64,000 bases of DNA from Methanobacterium sp. ERen5 (GTDB taxonomy: Archaea > Methanobacteriota > Methanobacteria > Methanobacteriales > Methanobacteriaceae): assembly GCA_024167805.1 (NCBI GenBank), contig CP099988.1, forward strand, positions 711,001 to 775,000. The letters run 5' to 3'. Numbering within the stretch: position 1 is the stretch's first letter; each line of letters opens with the position of its first letter. The position numbers and the translations under genes were made by a program. Below, one piece after another: positions 28,023-36,756 of this stretch. The notes under the pieces are model-generated. The model saw nothing but the letters and a program-made list of their open reading frames with translations. It did no database searches and had not been told where the DNA came from.

Positions 28023-28529
28023 ATGAAAGCGAGTGAATTTATTGGAATGAAAGTAATAGATAAAGAAGCGAATGAAATCGGAAAAGTAGCTGAAATTGCA
28101 GTCTTATTTAAACAATGTCTATTAGATAAAGTCTTCATATCAGTTGGCTCTGCTTTAAATAAAAAATTCTTGGTTGTTGTTGATGATGATATTGCAGAAG
28201 TTGGAGATTACCTGCAGTTAAAACTTAACACACAAGAAATTGAAGAACAAGTTAAAGTAGATAAAATTGAAAAATTTCTAGGCAAAGGAACCCGGTACAA
28301 TGAATTCATCGGAAAAACTGTCCTTAACAAAACAGGCACGGATGTGGGTAAAATAACTGATCTCATGATCGATCCAAAGGGTTGTCTCATTCACAACATC
28401 GTGGTAACAACAGGTGGCACATTTAACAAGAAACACCTCATGATATCAGATGAAGATATTGAAGCCATGGGTGACTACCTGATAATCAAATTGGATCAGG
28501 ATCAAATAAACGACAGAATCGTGAACTAA
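28023..28529 (+). CDS. PRC-barrel domain protein, duplicated domain
   Basis: Two tandem PRC-barrel units of about 80 residues. The first begins KASEFIGMKVIDKEANEIGK and the second YNEFIGKTVLNKTGTDVGK. Each ends in a matching segment (DIAEVGDYLQLKL and DIEAMGDYLIIKL). ATG 28023 is preceded by GGAGAAGGTG. PRC-barrel proteins of methanogens are small cytoplasmic proteins suspected in RNA metabolism or protein contacts. The role here is unknown. Monocistronic, convergent with ftsY. Confidence 0.85.
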   Translation: MKASEFIGMKVIDKEANEIGKVAEIAVLFKQCLLDKVFISVGSALNKKFLVVVDDDIAEVGDYLQLKLNTQEIEEQVKVDKIEKFLGKGTRYNEFIGKTVLNKTGTDVGKITDLMIDPKGCLIHNIVVTTGGTFNKKHLMISDEDIEAMGDYLIIKLDQDQINDRIVN

Positions 28530-28575
28530 GATTCTTTCATCTTTTTTTCATTAAACACTAAAAAAATAGAAAATT

Positions 28576-29909
28576 TCATTCCCCTAAAATTTGTTCAACC
28601 ATCCATTCTGGTTTAAATTCTATTATATCAGAATAGGATTGACCAACTCCAAGGAACAATATTGGTTTCTGAATAACATATCCAATGGATAGTGCTGCTC
28701 CACCTTTTGCATCTGCATCAGCCTTAGTAAGTATGATACCATCCACTGTTACTGCTTCATTGAACTTTTTGGCTTGTTCTACAGAATCATTGCCTGTTAA
28801 AGCATCACCAACGTATATGATAACATCAGGTTTTATCACACGTTTGATCTTCTTCATCTCATCCATTAAATTAATGTTGGTCTGCATTCTTCCAGCAGTA
28901 TCCACAAGAACCAGTTCTTTACCCTTGGCCCTTGCATGGGCAACAGCATCAAATGCAACTGCAGCCGGGTCTGCACCCTTTTTGTGTTTGATTATTTTAA
29001 CATCAAGATTATCTGCATGATGAGTCAATTGTTCTATAGCACCTGCTCTGAAGGTATCTGAAGCTGCAATTACTGGTGTGTAACCTTTGTTTATGAAATA
29101 GGTTGATATCTTAGCAATGGTAGTTGTTTTACCAGTACCATTTATACCTACGAACATGATCTTCAGGGGTTCTCCAGATTTTTTCGCTTCTTCCAATAGT
29201 GACGTCAAATCCTTCCCTTGGATATCAAGAATTTCAGATATGGCTTTTTTAAGAGCTTCCCTTGTAAACTCTGCAACATCACTCCTACGCCTGATCTTCT
29301 GCCCTACCAGATCAGTCTTGACAGAGGTGATTATTGTTTCTGCCACTTCCATTGCAACATCACCCTCTAAAAGTGACATTTCAAGTTCAAACAGAATATC
29401 ATCTATATCCTTTTCAGAAATGGTTTTATTGGTTACAAATGATAAAATTCCAGATTTATCTTCTTCTTCCTGTTTCTCTTCAGATTCCGTGGATGTTTCA
29501 TCGGATGAAATTTCTTCAGATTCCGTGGATGTTTCATCAGATGAAATTTCTTCAGTTTCTGTTTCAGATGTTTTTGAAGGTTTTGAATCTTCAGATTCTT
29601 CCTTTTCTGAGGATTTGTTACCACGTAAAAATCCCATAAAACCAGATTTTTTAGAATCAGATGAATCAGATTCTGCTTCATTTTCAGATGATTCTGTCCC
29701 AGAACCATCCTTTGAAGATTCAGTTAACTCATTCTTAGAAACAGCTTTGGAAGATTTATTTTCAGATGAGTCAGAATTAAGAACAGTCTCATCTTCAGAT
29801 TTAGTATCTACAGCTGGAGAGTTAGAATCATCTAATTCTTCTTCTGAAGCCACATTATCTGAAATCTTCCCTATAGTACCCTTGAACTTTTTTTCAGTGA
29901 TTCAAACAA
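28576..29909 (-). CDS. ftsY: signal recognition particle receptor FtsY, one frameshift
   Basis: GTPase that docks SRP-ribosome complexes at the membrane. NG domain: G1 [22 protein letters not shown]3 [10 protein letters not shown]4 [10 protein letters not shown] and GVGQSYSDI. Before it lies an unusually acidic Ser/Glu-rich region of about 120 residues. The true start is TTG 29909 (site GGAGAGTGA), giving [20 protein letters not shown], which joins the rest after one A is restored in 29888-29894. About 444 residues. Last gene of the translation cluster. Confidence 0.93.
29476..29547. repeat. 36-bp tandem repeat inside ftsY
   Basis: Two nearly identical copies encode [12 protein letters not shown] twice in a row. 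The DNA copies differ at one or two bases, which indicates a recent duplication within the acidic linker. Confidence 0.7.
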
Positions 29910-29962
29910 AGAGATTTCACTCTCCTATTTGTTGATAAAAATTTAAAAATAAGGAATTAAAT

Positions 29963-30391
29963 TTAAACAGAACCTTCTCCTTCAACTTTCTGCATTAAAG
30001 CTTCTGCTTCAGGACTTCTCTGACGTATGTAATCCGAAATCTTTTGAAGATCAGATGTCATTTTGTTTCTTAATTCTTCAAGTTCGGACTTTTGTTCTCC
30101 TATAGTCTCTTTAGCATCGGCAATTTTCTTTTTTACTGCCACACCTGCTCCAAGACCAATGATGACCTCGTCAGTATTTTTAAGTTCTGTTATTAGGAAG
30201 GATCCTGCACCTATCGGTACCAGAGTTTCTTCCTTATCTTCATCCTTAACTACTTCAAGGGTGTCTAATGCAACTGTAAGTTCAGCTATGGATGCATTTA
30301 AATTTTCAACCTGTTGCTGAATTACTTCTGCTTGACCCTGATAGGTATTTAATTCATTCATCAAAGCTTCAAGTCTTTGTCTGTCTTCCAT
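29963..30391 (-). CDS. pfdA: prefoldin alpha subunit
   Basis: Holdase chaperone subunit that passes unfolded proteins to the thermosome. Two long coiled-coil helices (EDRQRLEALMNELNTYQGQA at the start, LEELRNKMTSDLQKISDYI near the end) enclose the beta segment TLVPIGAGSFLITELKN and VIIGLGAGVAVKK, typical of alpha prefoldin. ATG 30391 is chosen because AGGTGAT stands 5 bases upstream. This site overlaps the stop of the LX gene, which indicates tight coupling. Confidence 0.92.
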   Translation of the reverse strand: MEDRQRLEALMNELNTYQGQAEVIQQQVENLNASIAELTVALDTLEVVKDEDKEETLVPIGAGSFLITELKNTDEVIIGLGAGVAVKKKIADAKETIGEQKSELEELRNKMTSDLQKISDYIRQRSPEAEALMQKVEGEGSV

Positions 30392-30396
30392 ACAGA

Positions 30397-30627
30397 TCAC
30401 CTGTTGGACAAAGCTTTGATCATTGGATCTTGAGCCTCTTCTTCAGAGATCTCCTTGATTTCGTCAATGAATATTTTATTTCTGCCTATCCTGTGTTTGC
30501 TTCCAAACTCAGAATATATTTTTTCTTTAATATCGTCTTCACTTGTGGCTTTTAATTCCTTTGTGAAGTGTTTAAGGCCTTGGCCCATCATAAATTTTCC
30601 CTGAATTTTAAATACTTTTGTCTTCAT
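30397..30627 (-). CDS. rpl18a: ribosomal protein eL18a/LX
   Basis: 76-residue large-subunit protein (L18Ae/L20e, also LX). It opens MKTKVFKIQGKFMMGQGLKH and has the conserved FGSKHRIGRNKIFIDEIKEI. Ribosome-binding site GAGGGAT. Its start overlaps the end of the aIF6 gene by four bases and its stop overlaps the prefoldin leader. Confidence 0.93.
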   Translation of the reverse strand: MKTKVFKIQGKFMMGQGLKHFTKELKATSEDDIKEKIYSEFGSKHRIGRNKIFIDEIKEISEEEAQDPMIKALSNR

Positions 30628-31298
30628 AAATATCCCTCAAGAAAACCGAATGCTTCTTCTATTCTTGCAAGTTCTGGTCCTGTGGTACCCAAACCAACCA
30701 TAACTCCATTTGAATTGGCAATTGAACAGGAACCTACGAATTGTGTTCCGTTGTTAACTGTTCCAACATCAACAGGGACCTTGAAAAAGTCTTCAAGATC
30801 TTTCAGTTCATCTTCTTGTGTTGCTGGATGTACCAAAACTCCCTTGTTTGTTGCGTTTGCCACGGATCCTGTAATTTTATAATTTGCTATGCTTCCACGT
30901 TTGACTTCTACATCCAATACATCTGATATTAGTTCAATGGCCTTATCAGATATTAAAGGATGTACAAGGGCTCCTGAATCATTTGCTAAAACAATGTTAC
31001 CCACTGCAGTTAGTTTATCAGGAATTCTAGCAACTTCAACGCCTTTTTCTTTGAACACTTCTAATTCTTTGTCAAAGGCATACTTAGAAACAATGAACCC
31101 TTTGGAATTTCCACAGGCCAATGCTCCTGTAAGGTTACTACCACAAATTGGGGTTCTAATAACTTCAACACCTAAAGCTTCGTTTATCAGATCCTCCATA
31201 CTGTCCAACATATTGGGTGGAGCAATTGCAATTTTATCTGAAACGGATATTGAAACACCCAAATTTGGGCTTCCATCCATATTGATCCTTCTAATCAT
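30624..31298 (-). CDS. eif6: translation initiation factor 6 (aIF6)
   Basis: Anti-association factor that binds the 50S subunit through uL14. 224 residues with the five-fold pseudo-repeat typical of the family, seen as recurring GSNLTGALACGNSKGFIV, GNIVLANDSGALVHP, GSVANATNKGVLVHP and GSCSIANSNGVMVG. Ribosome-binding site AGGTGAG. Lies between rpl31e and LX in the conserved order. Confidence 0.96.
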   Translation of the reverse strand: MIRRINMDGSPNLGVSISVSDKIAIAPPNMLDSMEDLINEALGVEVIRTPICGSNLTGALACGNSKGFIVSKYAFDKELEVFKEKGVEVARIPDKLTAVGNIVLANDSGALVHPLISDKAIELISDVLDVEVKRGSIANYKITGSVANATNKGVLVHPATQEDELKDLEDFFKVPVDVGTVNNGTQFVGSCSIANSNGVMVGLGTTGPELARIEEAFGFLEGYL

Positions 31299-31310
31299 TT
31301 ACTCACTCAC

Positions 31311-31556
31311 CTATTCAACTAAGGTGACTAAGACAGAACCATCCTCTTCCTTTGTTGCCTTTACCTTAATTTTTGGTGGTACCTTCTGAATTCCCCTCTC
31401 CCAAATTTTCTCGTTAACTGCAGAGTCAATTACAATATCCTCAGATTTCATGTGTCTTTGCATGAACTCCCTTACTATTCTAATTGCTTTTGGAGACCGG
31501 ATGGTCCTTGGCACCCTTTTAACATCCCTTAATGGGATAACGTAAACTCTTTCCAT
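31311..31556 (-). CDS. rpl31e: ribosomal protein eL31
   Basis: 81 residues, large-subunit protein near the exit tunnel. Shows [34 protein letters not shown] and [26 protein letters not shown] upstream overlaps the stop of rpl39e. Confidence 0.95.
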   Translation of the reverse strand: MERVYVIPLRDVKRVPRTIRSPKAIRIVREFMQRHMKSEDIVIDSAVNEKIWERGIQKVPPKIKVKATKEEDGSVLVTLVE

Positions 31557-31565
31557 TTAAATCAC

Positions 31566-31721
31566 CTATGCTTTGACCTTACTTCTTCTCCATTGTCTCA
31601 TCTTAGGATGAGTTCGGACTTTTCTTGATGTTTTAAGCATTACCCATAATGGTACGCGTCTATTTTGTTTTGTGGCCTTAGAAAGTCTTAATTTCTTAGC
31701 GCATGGTTTATTTCTACTCAT
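31566..31721 (-). CDS. rpl39e: ribosomal protein eL39
   Basis: 51 residues, basic and extended, lining the exit tunnel: [38 protein letters not shown] and [14 protein letters not shown] 31721 overlaps the end of the PP-loop gene by 8 bases. Ribosome-binding site GGAGAAAAA. Confidence 0.95.
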   Translation of the reverse strand: MSRNKPCAKKLRLSKATKQNRRVPLWVMLKTSRKVRTHPKMRQWRRSKVKA

Positions 31722-32310
31722 TTTTTCTCCATCCTATTACTCTTGATTGTAAATGTTCTGGGAATATTTTTAAGGCTGCACTGTCGCCTTCAATTTCTGA
31801 GATAAGATATCTTATCTCAATTTCATAGTCAGAATTATTATCCATGTTAGTTAATTCTTTTTTTACCTCGAATAGAGTTTTTGAAAGATGATTCATGGAT
31901 TTATGACCAAATCCTCCCAGGTTGATATATTCAACATTGTTTCGATCTTCAAAACTCCTGACTTCATTCATGTTGAGTTTTGGTATTCTATCATCCCGTC
32001 TGGTTCCATCTGCAACAACATCATATTCCTTGGCAACTAATTCCAATGCATATTTGTGCAGCTGATTTATACCGTTGTTTGGAAATCCATCATTTAAGAT
32101 GGTTTGAACCGCAGATCTCATGGTATCAGAATCTGCCTTCATCACTCTGTGATTGAAGTTTAGATTCAATGCAGACTCTGCTGCAGGTTTCCATGAAGGA
32201 TAAATTCCATAATTTACAGTAACGAGTTCAACATCGTATCCTAATTTATTGAGGATAAATGCCATCAAAGAACTATCTTTTCCTCCACTGTAAAGTACAC
32301 AAGCCTTCAT
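31714..32310 (-). CDS. PP-loop superfamily ATPase
   Basis: 198 residues. The N-terminal PP-loop [16 protein letters not shown] binds ATP for adenylation of a substrate. Further conserved parts are [13 protein letters not shown] and [13 protein letters not shown]. Homologues are commonly found in this ribosomal cluster of euryarchaea, and their substrate is not established. Related PP-loop enzymes thiolate or amidate tRNA, so an RNA or translation role is an inference. Intact frame. Confidence 0.83.
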   Translation of the reverse strand: MKACVLYSGGKDSSLMAFILNKLGYDVELVTVNYGIYPSWKPAAESALNLNFNHRVMKADSDTMRSAVQTILNDGFPNNGINQLHKYALELVAKEYDVVADGTRRDDRIPKLNMNEVRSFEDRNNVEYINLGGFGHKSMNHLSKTLFEVKKELTNMDNNSDYEIEIRYLISEIEGDSAALKIFPEHLQSRVIGWRKNE

Positions 32311-32329
32311 TTATTCCAACATCTTCGTT

Positions 32330-32677
32330 TTATCTTCGGGTAATATTGATCTCTCTCTTCTGACCAGCAAGTTTTCTGAGAAGTTCTTTGAGCTGATCAT
32401 CTGTAATTTTGGTTTGCACCCTACCCATCTGCGCAAGCTGAATTAACTGTAACTCGATCTGGTCCACAAATTCAGGTTTTGTGAGCCTGATGTTTGTGAG
32501 TCTTGCCCGAGCCTCAGGTGTTAATAATTGCATCATGGCCTGTCTTTTCTGGGATTCAACTTCCCTGCGCATCTGTTCTTGTGATTCAGCTTGTGAAGAT
32601 TGGTTTTGAGCTTGTTGAGCTTGCTGTTGCTGAAGCTCTTGCATTCTTCTGCGCCGAATTTCTTCGATGTCAGTCAT
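32330..32677 (-). CDS. PDCD5-family DNA-binding protein
   Basis: 115 residues, archaeal homologue of PDCD5/TFAR19. It starts TDIEEIRRRRMQELQQQQAQ, a long charged Gln-rich helix. The core three-helix bundle has LLTPEARARLTNIRLTKPE and ELLRKLAGQKREINITRR. Strong site GGAGGT. Exact cellular role not settled. Confidence 0.9.
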   Translation of the reverse strand: MTDIEEIRRRRMQELQQQQAQQAQNQSSQAESQEQMRREVESQKRQAMMQLLTPEARARLTNIRLTKPEFVDQIELQLIQLAQMGRVQTKITDDQLKELLRKLAGQKREINITRR

Positions 32678-32688
32678 TTAAGACCTCC

Positions 32689-33125
32689 TTAGTACTTGGA
32701 AAGTTCTGGAATGTCTTTTATAATTTTGTGGGATGTTTTATCTAGGAATGATTTTCCTTCAGGAGTAACTAATCTTCCTTCACCAACTTTTCTTATGTAA
32801 CCTGCATCTTCAAGCTGATGTAAAGCACCTCTTATGACTGCACCACTGCCTTTCTTGAATTTTTCAGGGCTGGTACCTCTGTCTTTTTTCCACCGTAGTA
32901 GGTTTTAAGGCTGTTTACTCCAACTGGGCCATCCATGTAGACTTTTCTTAACACGGAAGCACATCTTACATACCACCAGTCAGGGTTGTCGGGTCTTCTT
33001 TCTTTATGGACACCTGTTTTAACAAAGGTCGCCCATTCTGGCGTGTTTATACTTTTATTTTCGTTTAGCTCCTTTGCCACTTCGCTGATCAGCGAATCAG
33101 CAGGCACATCGTAAATTGTAGTCAT
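32689..33125 (-). CDS. rps19e: ribosomal protein eS19, one frameshift
   Basis: Small-subunit protein needed for 30S maturation. Begins TTIYDVPADSLISEVAKEL and has WYVRCASVLRKVYMDGPVG. The frame breaks in the T6 run 32884-32889, where seven are needed. Beyond it comes DRGTSPEKFKKGSGAVIRGA, then LHQLEDAGYIRKVGEGRLVT, stop 32689-32691, giving the expected 145 residues. Confidence 0.93.
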
Positions 33126-33127
33126 AT

Positions 33128-33739
33128 TTATCCTCCTAATTTACCTCTTTTTTTGAATATTACAGCAACGTTACCTCTAAAATCAATAAGTTTAGAATTA
33201 GATTTTTCAATGATCTCGGTAATATAGTTTTGTTTCTCTGCAGATATACCTTTTGAAAATCTAAGTTTTACTACTTCATTTTCTTTGAGTTGCCTTTTAA
33301 TTTCATCAATGACATTTTCATTTATTTTGGATTTTCCTATGTTAATTGTGATGGTTGAAAGTGATCTGTTCATCAGTTCCTTTTTTGGAGGCGTTATAAT
33401 GTTCAATTTTCCTCCTCCTTCTTTCTTTTTTTCAGTTATGTATGGAATTCTGGCAACATGTCCACAGTCAAGGCATTTGATTACAACGCTTGAATTTATT
33501 AATCTTACTCTGCAGTTCAATCCGGGTTTCAGGAATTGATGGCAGCTGTGGCAGAACCTTCTGTTCCATTTGTCTGGTAGCTTGAGGTTGTACTTCTTTG
33601 CTATGTTTCGGGCCATCTCAACGTAACGATGAGACCTTTCAGGATGTTGGTTAAATTCCTCATCTGCCTGGCTAAAAAGTATGTTTATTCTCTCTTCAGC
33701 TATTTTTAAAATCCATTTCGGTCTTCTTCCCCTTCTCAA
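33128..33739 (-). CDS. rnp4: RNase P component 4 (Rpp21) joined to a YhbY/CRM domain
   Basis: Residues about 1-105 are archaeal Rpp21: a basic start (RRGRRPKWILKIAEERINIL), the zinc ligands CHSC and CLDC, and GHVARIPYI. Residues about 123-203 are a CRS1/YhbY RNA-binding domain (NRSLSTITINIGKSKINENV, with VVKLRFSKGIS). At the junction the DNA has GGAGGAGGAAAA then TTG, a perfect start signal for a separate yhbY gene. The fusion may therefore be two overlapping genes, or the result of a base error in the A run just before it. First gene of the cluster. Confidence 0.85.
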   Translation of the reverse strand: MRRGRRPKWILKIAEERINILFSQADEEFNQHPERSHRYVEMARNIAKKYNLKLPDKWNRRFCHSCHQFLKPGLNCRVRLINSSVVIKCLDCGHVARIPYITEKKKEGGGKLNIITPPKKELMNRSLSTITINIGKSKINENVIDEIKRQLKENEVVKLRFSKGISAEKQNYITEIIEKSNSKLIDFRGNVAVIFKKRGKLGG

Positions 33740-33982
33740 AGTTTAACCTCTCATGGTAAACAAAAGTTACCAGAATATAGAACTATTAATCTTAAAAATT
33801 TAGCTCATAGGGTTTTGAATCCTTAAGGAGTAGATCCCTTAAAATTTAGAACTGTAACTTAAGAATAATATTATAGTTTATTCACCTTACCATTTAAAAA
33901 GCTTTCCCATCTAAACTTCATGATATAAAAACTGGAACTATACTGATAAATTAGCATTTCATCACTGTAAACAAGAAAACAT

Positions 33983-34534
33983 CTAACTCGTGGTCATGTA
34001 CTCTAAAAAATTCACATCCCCTGGAGGAATATGTTTTTCCCCATGAACAATTTCTATTATCAGATCAACAACATTTTCAACTTCTAAATCAGTTGTATCT
34101 ACTTCGTTAACCTTGTTAACATGATTTTCCACGGCCTCAAATGTGCAGATGTCAATGGCTTCAGCCTCGACATTTTCATTTACCTTAGATTCTGGCCAAT
34201 TTCGTTTGGAGAGGCGTTTTCTAAGAATATCTGGCCTTGCCCTTAAAACCACTACACAGTCTATTAAATTGGAATTTTCTAAAAAATGCGCCAGATGTCC
34301 CTCAATGATGAGGCCCTCTTTCTGGAAATTTTTTATAATGGTTTCGAGTTCATGACAAAGATCTTTCATGTCTACTTCTTTGTATCCCTTTTCTGGATCG
34401 TGTCCATGGTAAAGGTGTTTCTCCTCAACGAGATCGTTTACTGCAACCAGTGGAATGGAAAGTTTTTGGGACAGTAACTTTGATACTGTGGTTTTCCCTG
34501 TTCCAGGTGTTCCTGTGATTAATATAACTGACAT
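33983..34534 (-). CDS. Fap7-like adenylate kinase
   Basis: P-loop NMP kinase of the Fap7/hCINAP group, which in eukaryotes and archaea also assists 30S maturation. VILITGTPGTGKTTVSKLLS carries Walker A, followed by VNDLVEEKHLY, IIEGHLAHFL and VVVLRARPDILRKRLSKRNW as the lid/Arg region. About 183 residues. ATG 34534 is chosen; a TTG 15 bases earlier is possible. It overlaps the end of thi4 and is likely co-transcribed with it. Confidence 0.85.
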   Translation of the reverse strand: MSVILITGTPGTGKTTVSKLLSQKLSIPLVAVNDLVEEKHLYHGHDPEKGYKEVDMKDLCHELETIIKNFQKEGLIIEGHLAHFLENSNLIDCVVVLRARPDILRKRLSKRNWPESKVNENVEAEAIDICTFEAVENHVNKVNEVDTTDLEVENVVDLIIEIVHGEKHIPPGDVNFLEYMTTS

Positions 34535-34538
34535 TTGA

Positions 34539-35318
34539 TCATTTATCAAATTTTTCTATAATGGCCTCTGCAACCCTTTCTCCTGATAAGAGCATGCCAC
34601 CAAATATTGGACCCATCCTTGGAGATCCATGGACCGCATTTGCAGCCATTCCTGTAACGTATAGTCCAGGGTAAACTTCTGTTGTGTTGTCAACAACTAA
34701 ACTTTCGGCTTTATCTGCCCACATGGATTTTTCACCCATGATCTTGCCGGTTTCAGTTTCTAATTTGACTTCCATCTTGTTTTCAAGGATTTTCACAACT
34801 TCACATGGATGTCCTGTTGCATCAATTACTGCTTTGGATCTTACTGTAAGTGGATCTACGTGTAATCCTCCCATTTGAACTGCTGCCCAGTTGAGTACAA
34901 CTCCTTCAACACCCTTGCCCTTCATCATCACGTCTTCTATTGCCATGAGGTTGAAGATTTTTAATCCTGCTTGAACTGCCTTTGAACATATTGTGGATAC
35001 GCATTCAATTGAATCTGCAACGAAGTAACCTTCACTGTACTCCTTGGTTTTTATTCCAAACTCATCAAGGATTCGTTTACTTTCTTCTTGGACAACGATC
35101 TTGTTGAACATCATACCGCCACCCCACATTCCGCCACCCATGGAAAGCTTTTTCTCGAATAAAGCCACTTTATAACCTGCTTTAGCCAGATAATATCCTG
35201 CTGTAAGTCCTGCAGGACCTCCCCCACCAATAGCAACATCCATGTCTGTGTAATCAAGGAAATCTTGCATATATTCTTCAATTATCGCTTTTGAAACAAT
35301 TATATCATCTAGTTCCAT
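34539..35318 (-). CDS. thi4: thiazole synthase Thi4
   Basis: Builds the thiazole phosphate of thiamine. The dinucleotide-binding start is [18 protein letters not shown], with the family block [19 protein letters not shown], then [11 protein letters not shown] and [16 protein letters not shown]. 259 residues, complete. Methanogen enzymes are known to work catalytically with sulfide instead of sacrificing a Cys. Here a Cys stands in GHPCEV, so its alignment to the yeast sulfur-donor Cys should be checked. Confidence 0.93.
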   Translation of the reverse strand: MELDDIIVSKAIIEEYMQDFLDYTDMDVAIGGGGPAGLTAGYYLAKAGYKVALFEKKLSMGGGMWGGGMMFNKIVVQEESKRILDEFGIKTKEYSEGYFVADSIECVSTICSKAVQAGLKIFNLMAIEDVMMKGKGVEGVVLNWAAVQMGGLHVDPLTVRSKAVIDATGHPCEVVKILENKMEVKLETETGKIMGEKSMWADKAESLVVDNTTEVYPGLYVTGMAANAVHGSPRMGPIFGGMLLSGERVAEAIIEKFDK

Positions 35319-35399
35319 TTTTTCACCATTCTACTATTGTCTTTTATTGTATAAAAATTCTTCTTACAAAAATTGATCCTCCATTTTTGAGACGGTGGA

Positions 35400-36494
35400 T
35401 CACTTTTTAATGATAAGTCTTAAAATATCTTCATCCTTCAAAACATGTTCCAGTCCAACCTTTTGTCCTGGAAACTTAACAGAAGATCCCCAAACCTTAG
35501 CATGTCGGAAGTTTCTGACAAAATCTCTGTGCAATCTTGCTGCAACATCACCCACAGTTGAACCTTGCCGGACTATCATTGGTTCTTCCAGATCTGCTTT
35601 TTTACCTTGGGGCTTTAAATATAGGCGTATCAATTGTAATCTTTCGAATATTTCGTCTTTGAGTTCATCGATATTAATACCTTTATCTGCGGCTATGAAC
35701 ATTGCATCTGACATTTTAGTTTTTAGTTCTTCTATGTACTTTTCATCTGCAAGATCGATTTTATTTATCACCACAAGCATGGGCACGTAGATACAACTTG
35801 GATCCATTGAGTCTACAAATCTATCGATTGTAGCATCTTCTCTGATAAGTACATCTGCACTATGTATTCCGTACTCGTTAAGAATAGATCTTATAGTTTT
35901 TTCATCAATTTTAGTTAGGGGGACTGTGTTAATAAGGTTAATTCCACCCATTTTGTTTTGTTTAACAGTAATGTCAGGAGCTAGTTCGTTTGCCCTTATA
36001 CCTATATTTCTAAGTTCGTCTAAGATAACCTTCATGTGTTGTGGGTTAAAAATGTCCAGAACCATGAGTATGAAATCTGCGTTACGGGCCACTGACAATA
36101 TTTCCCTACCTCTACCTTTACCCTTGGATGCTCCGGTGATTATTCCGGGAATATCTAGGATCTGTATTTTTGCTCCTCTGTAATGCATCACACCAGGAAC
36201 TATGTCCAGGGTTGTGAATTCATAAGCTCCTGTTTTGGATTCAGCATTGGTAAGCTGGTTCAATATTGTTGATTTACCCACAGATGGAAATCCGAGTAGA
36301 ACAACCGTGGAATCACCACTCTTTTTGACATGAAAACCTTTGCCTTTAGTTCCAGAACTGCTCCTTGCTAGAGCATCTTCTTTAAGTCTGGAGATCTTGG
36401 CTTTTAACTTTCCTACATGGTGGGAAGTCGCCTTGTTGTAGGGAGTTTTCTTGATCTCCTCTTCAATTTCTCTTATTCTATCTTCAATAGCCAT
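35400..36494 (-). CDS. DRG-type GTPase with TGS domain
   Basis: Archaeal homologue of eukaryotic DRG ribosome-associated GTPases. G1 is [16 protein letters not shown]3 [15 protein letters not shown] with the following [14 protein letters not shown], and G4 VVINKIDL. The C-terminal TGS domain ends [20 protein letters not shown]. About 364 residues. ATG 36494 follows GTGAG. The GTG at 36503 would be an alternative. Confidence 0.93.
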   Translation of the reverse strand: MAIEDRIREIEEEIKKTPYNKATSHHVGKLKAKISRLKEDALARSSSGTKGKGFHVKKSGDSTVVLLGFPSVGKSTILNQLTNAESKTGAYEFTTLDIVPGVMHYRGAKIQILDIPGIITGASKGKGRGREILSVARNADFILMVLDIFNPQHMKVILDELRNIGIRANELAPDITVKQNKMGGINLINTVPLTKIDEKTIRSILNEYGIHSADVLIREDATIDRFVDSMDPSCIYVPMLVVINKIDLADEKYIEELKTKMSDAMFIAADKGINIDELKDEIFERLQLIRLYLKPQGKKADLEEPMIVRQGSTVGDVAARLHRDFVRNFRHAKVWGSSVKFPGQKVGLEHVLKDEDILRLIIKK

Positions 36495-36756
36495 AAAACT
36501 CACATAAAATTAGTTTAAGATGATAATAAACTGAAATTAACTATTTAATTGATGACAAGAACAGTGTTTTAGTATTGTTTCCATACACCAAATTTTATTT
36601 AGTACTATATCTTCTTTGATCCGATTTAATTAATAAGTTACTCCATGGGATTCAATTTGAACCATACTTTTTACAAATTAATTGTATGTCATTCCACTTA
36701 AAAACAGTTTTCAATTGGGACAGTTTTCAATTAAAAATAAAAAAATGGTGGGTGTT

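Noticed and set aside
29117..29935. Long plus-strand Ser/Asp-rich open frame over ftsY
   Set aside because: Antisense shadow of the Ser/Glu-rich FtsY linker; the minus strand encodes the conserved GTPase.
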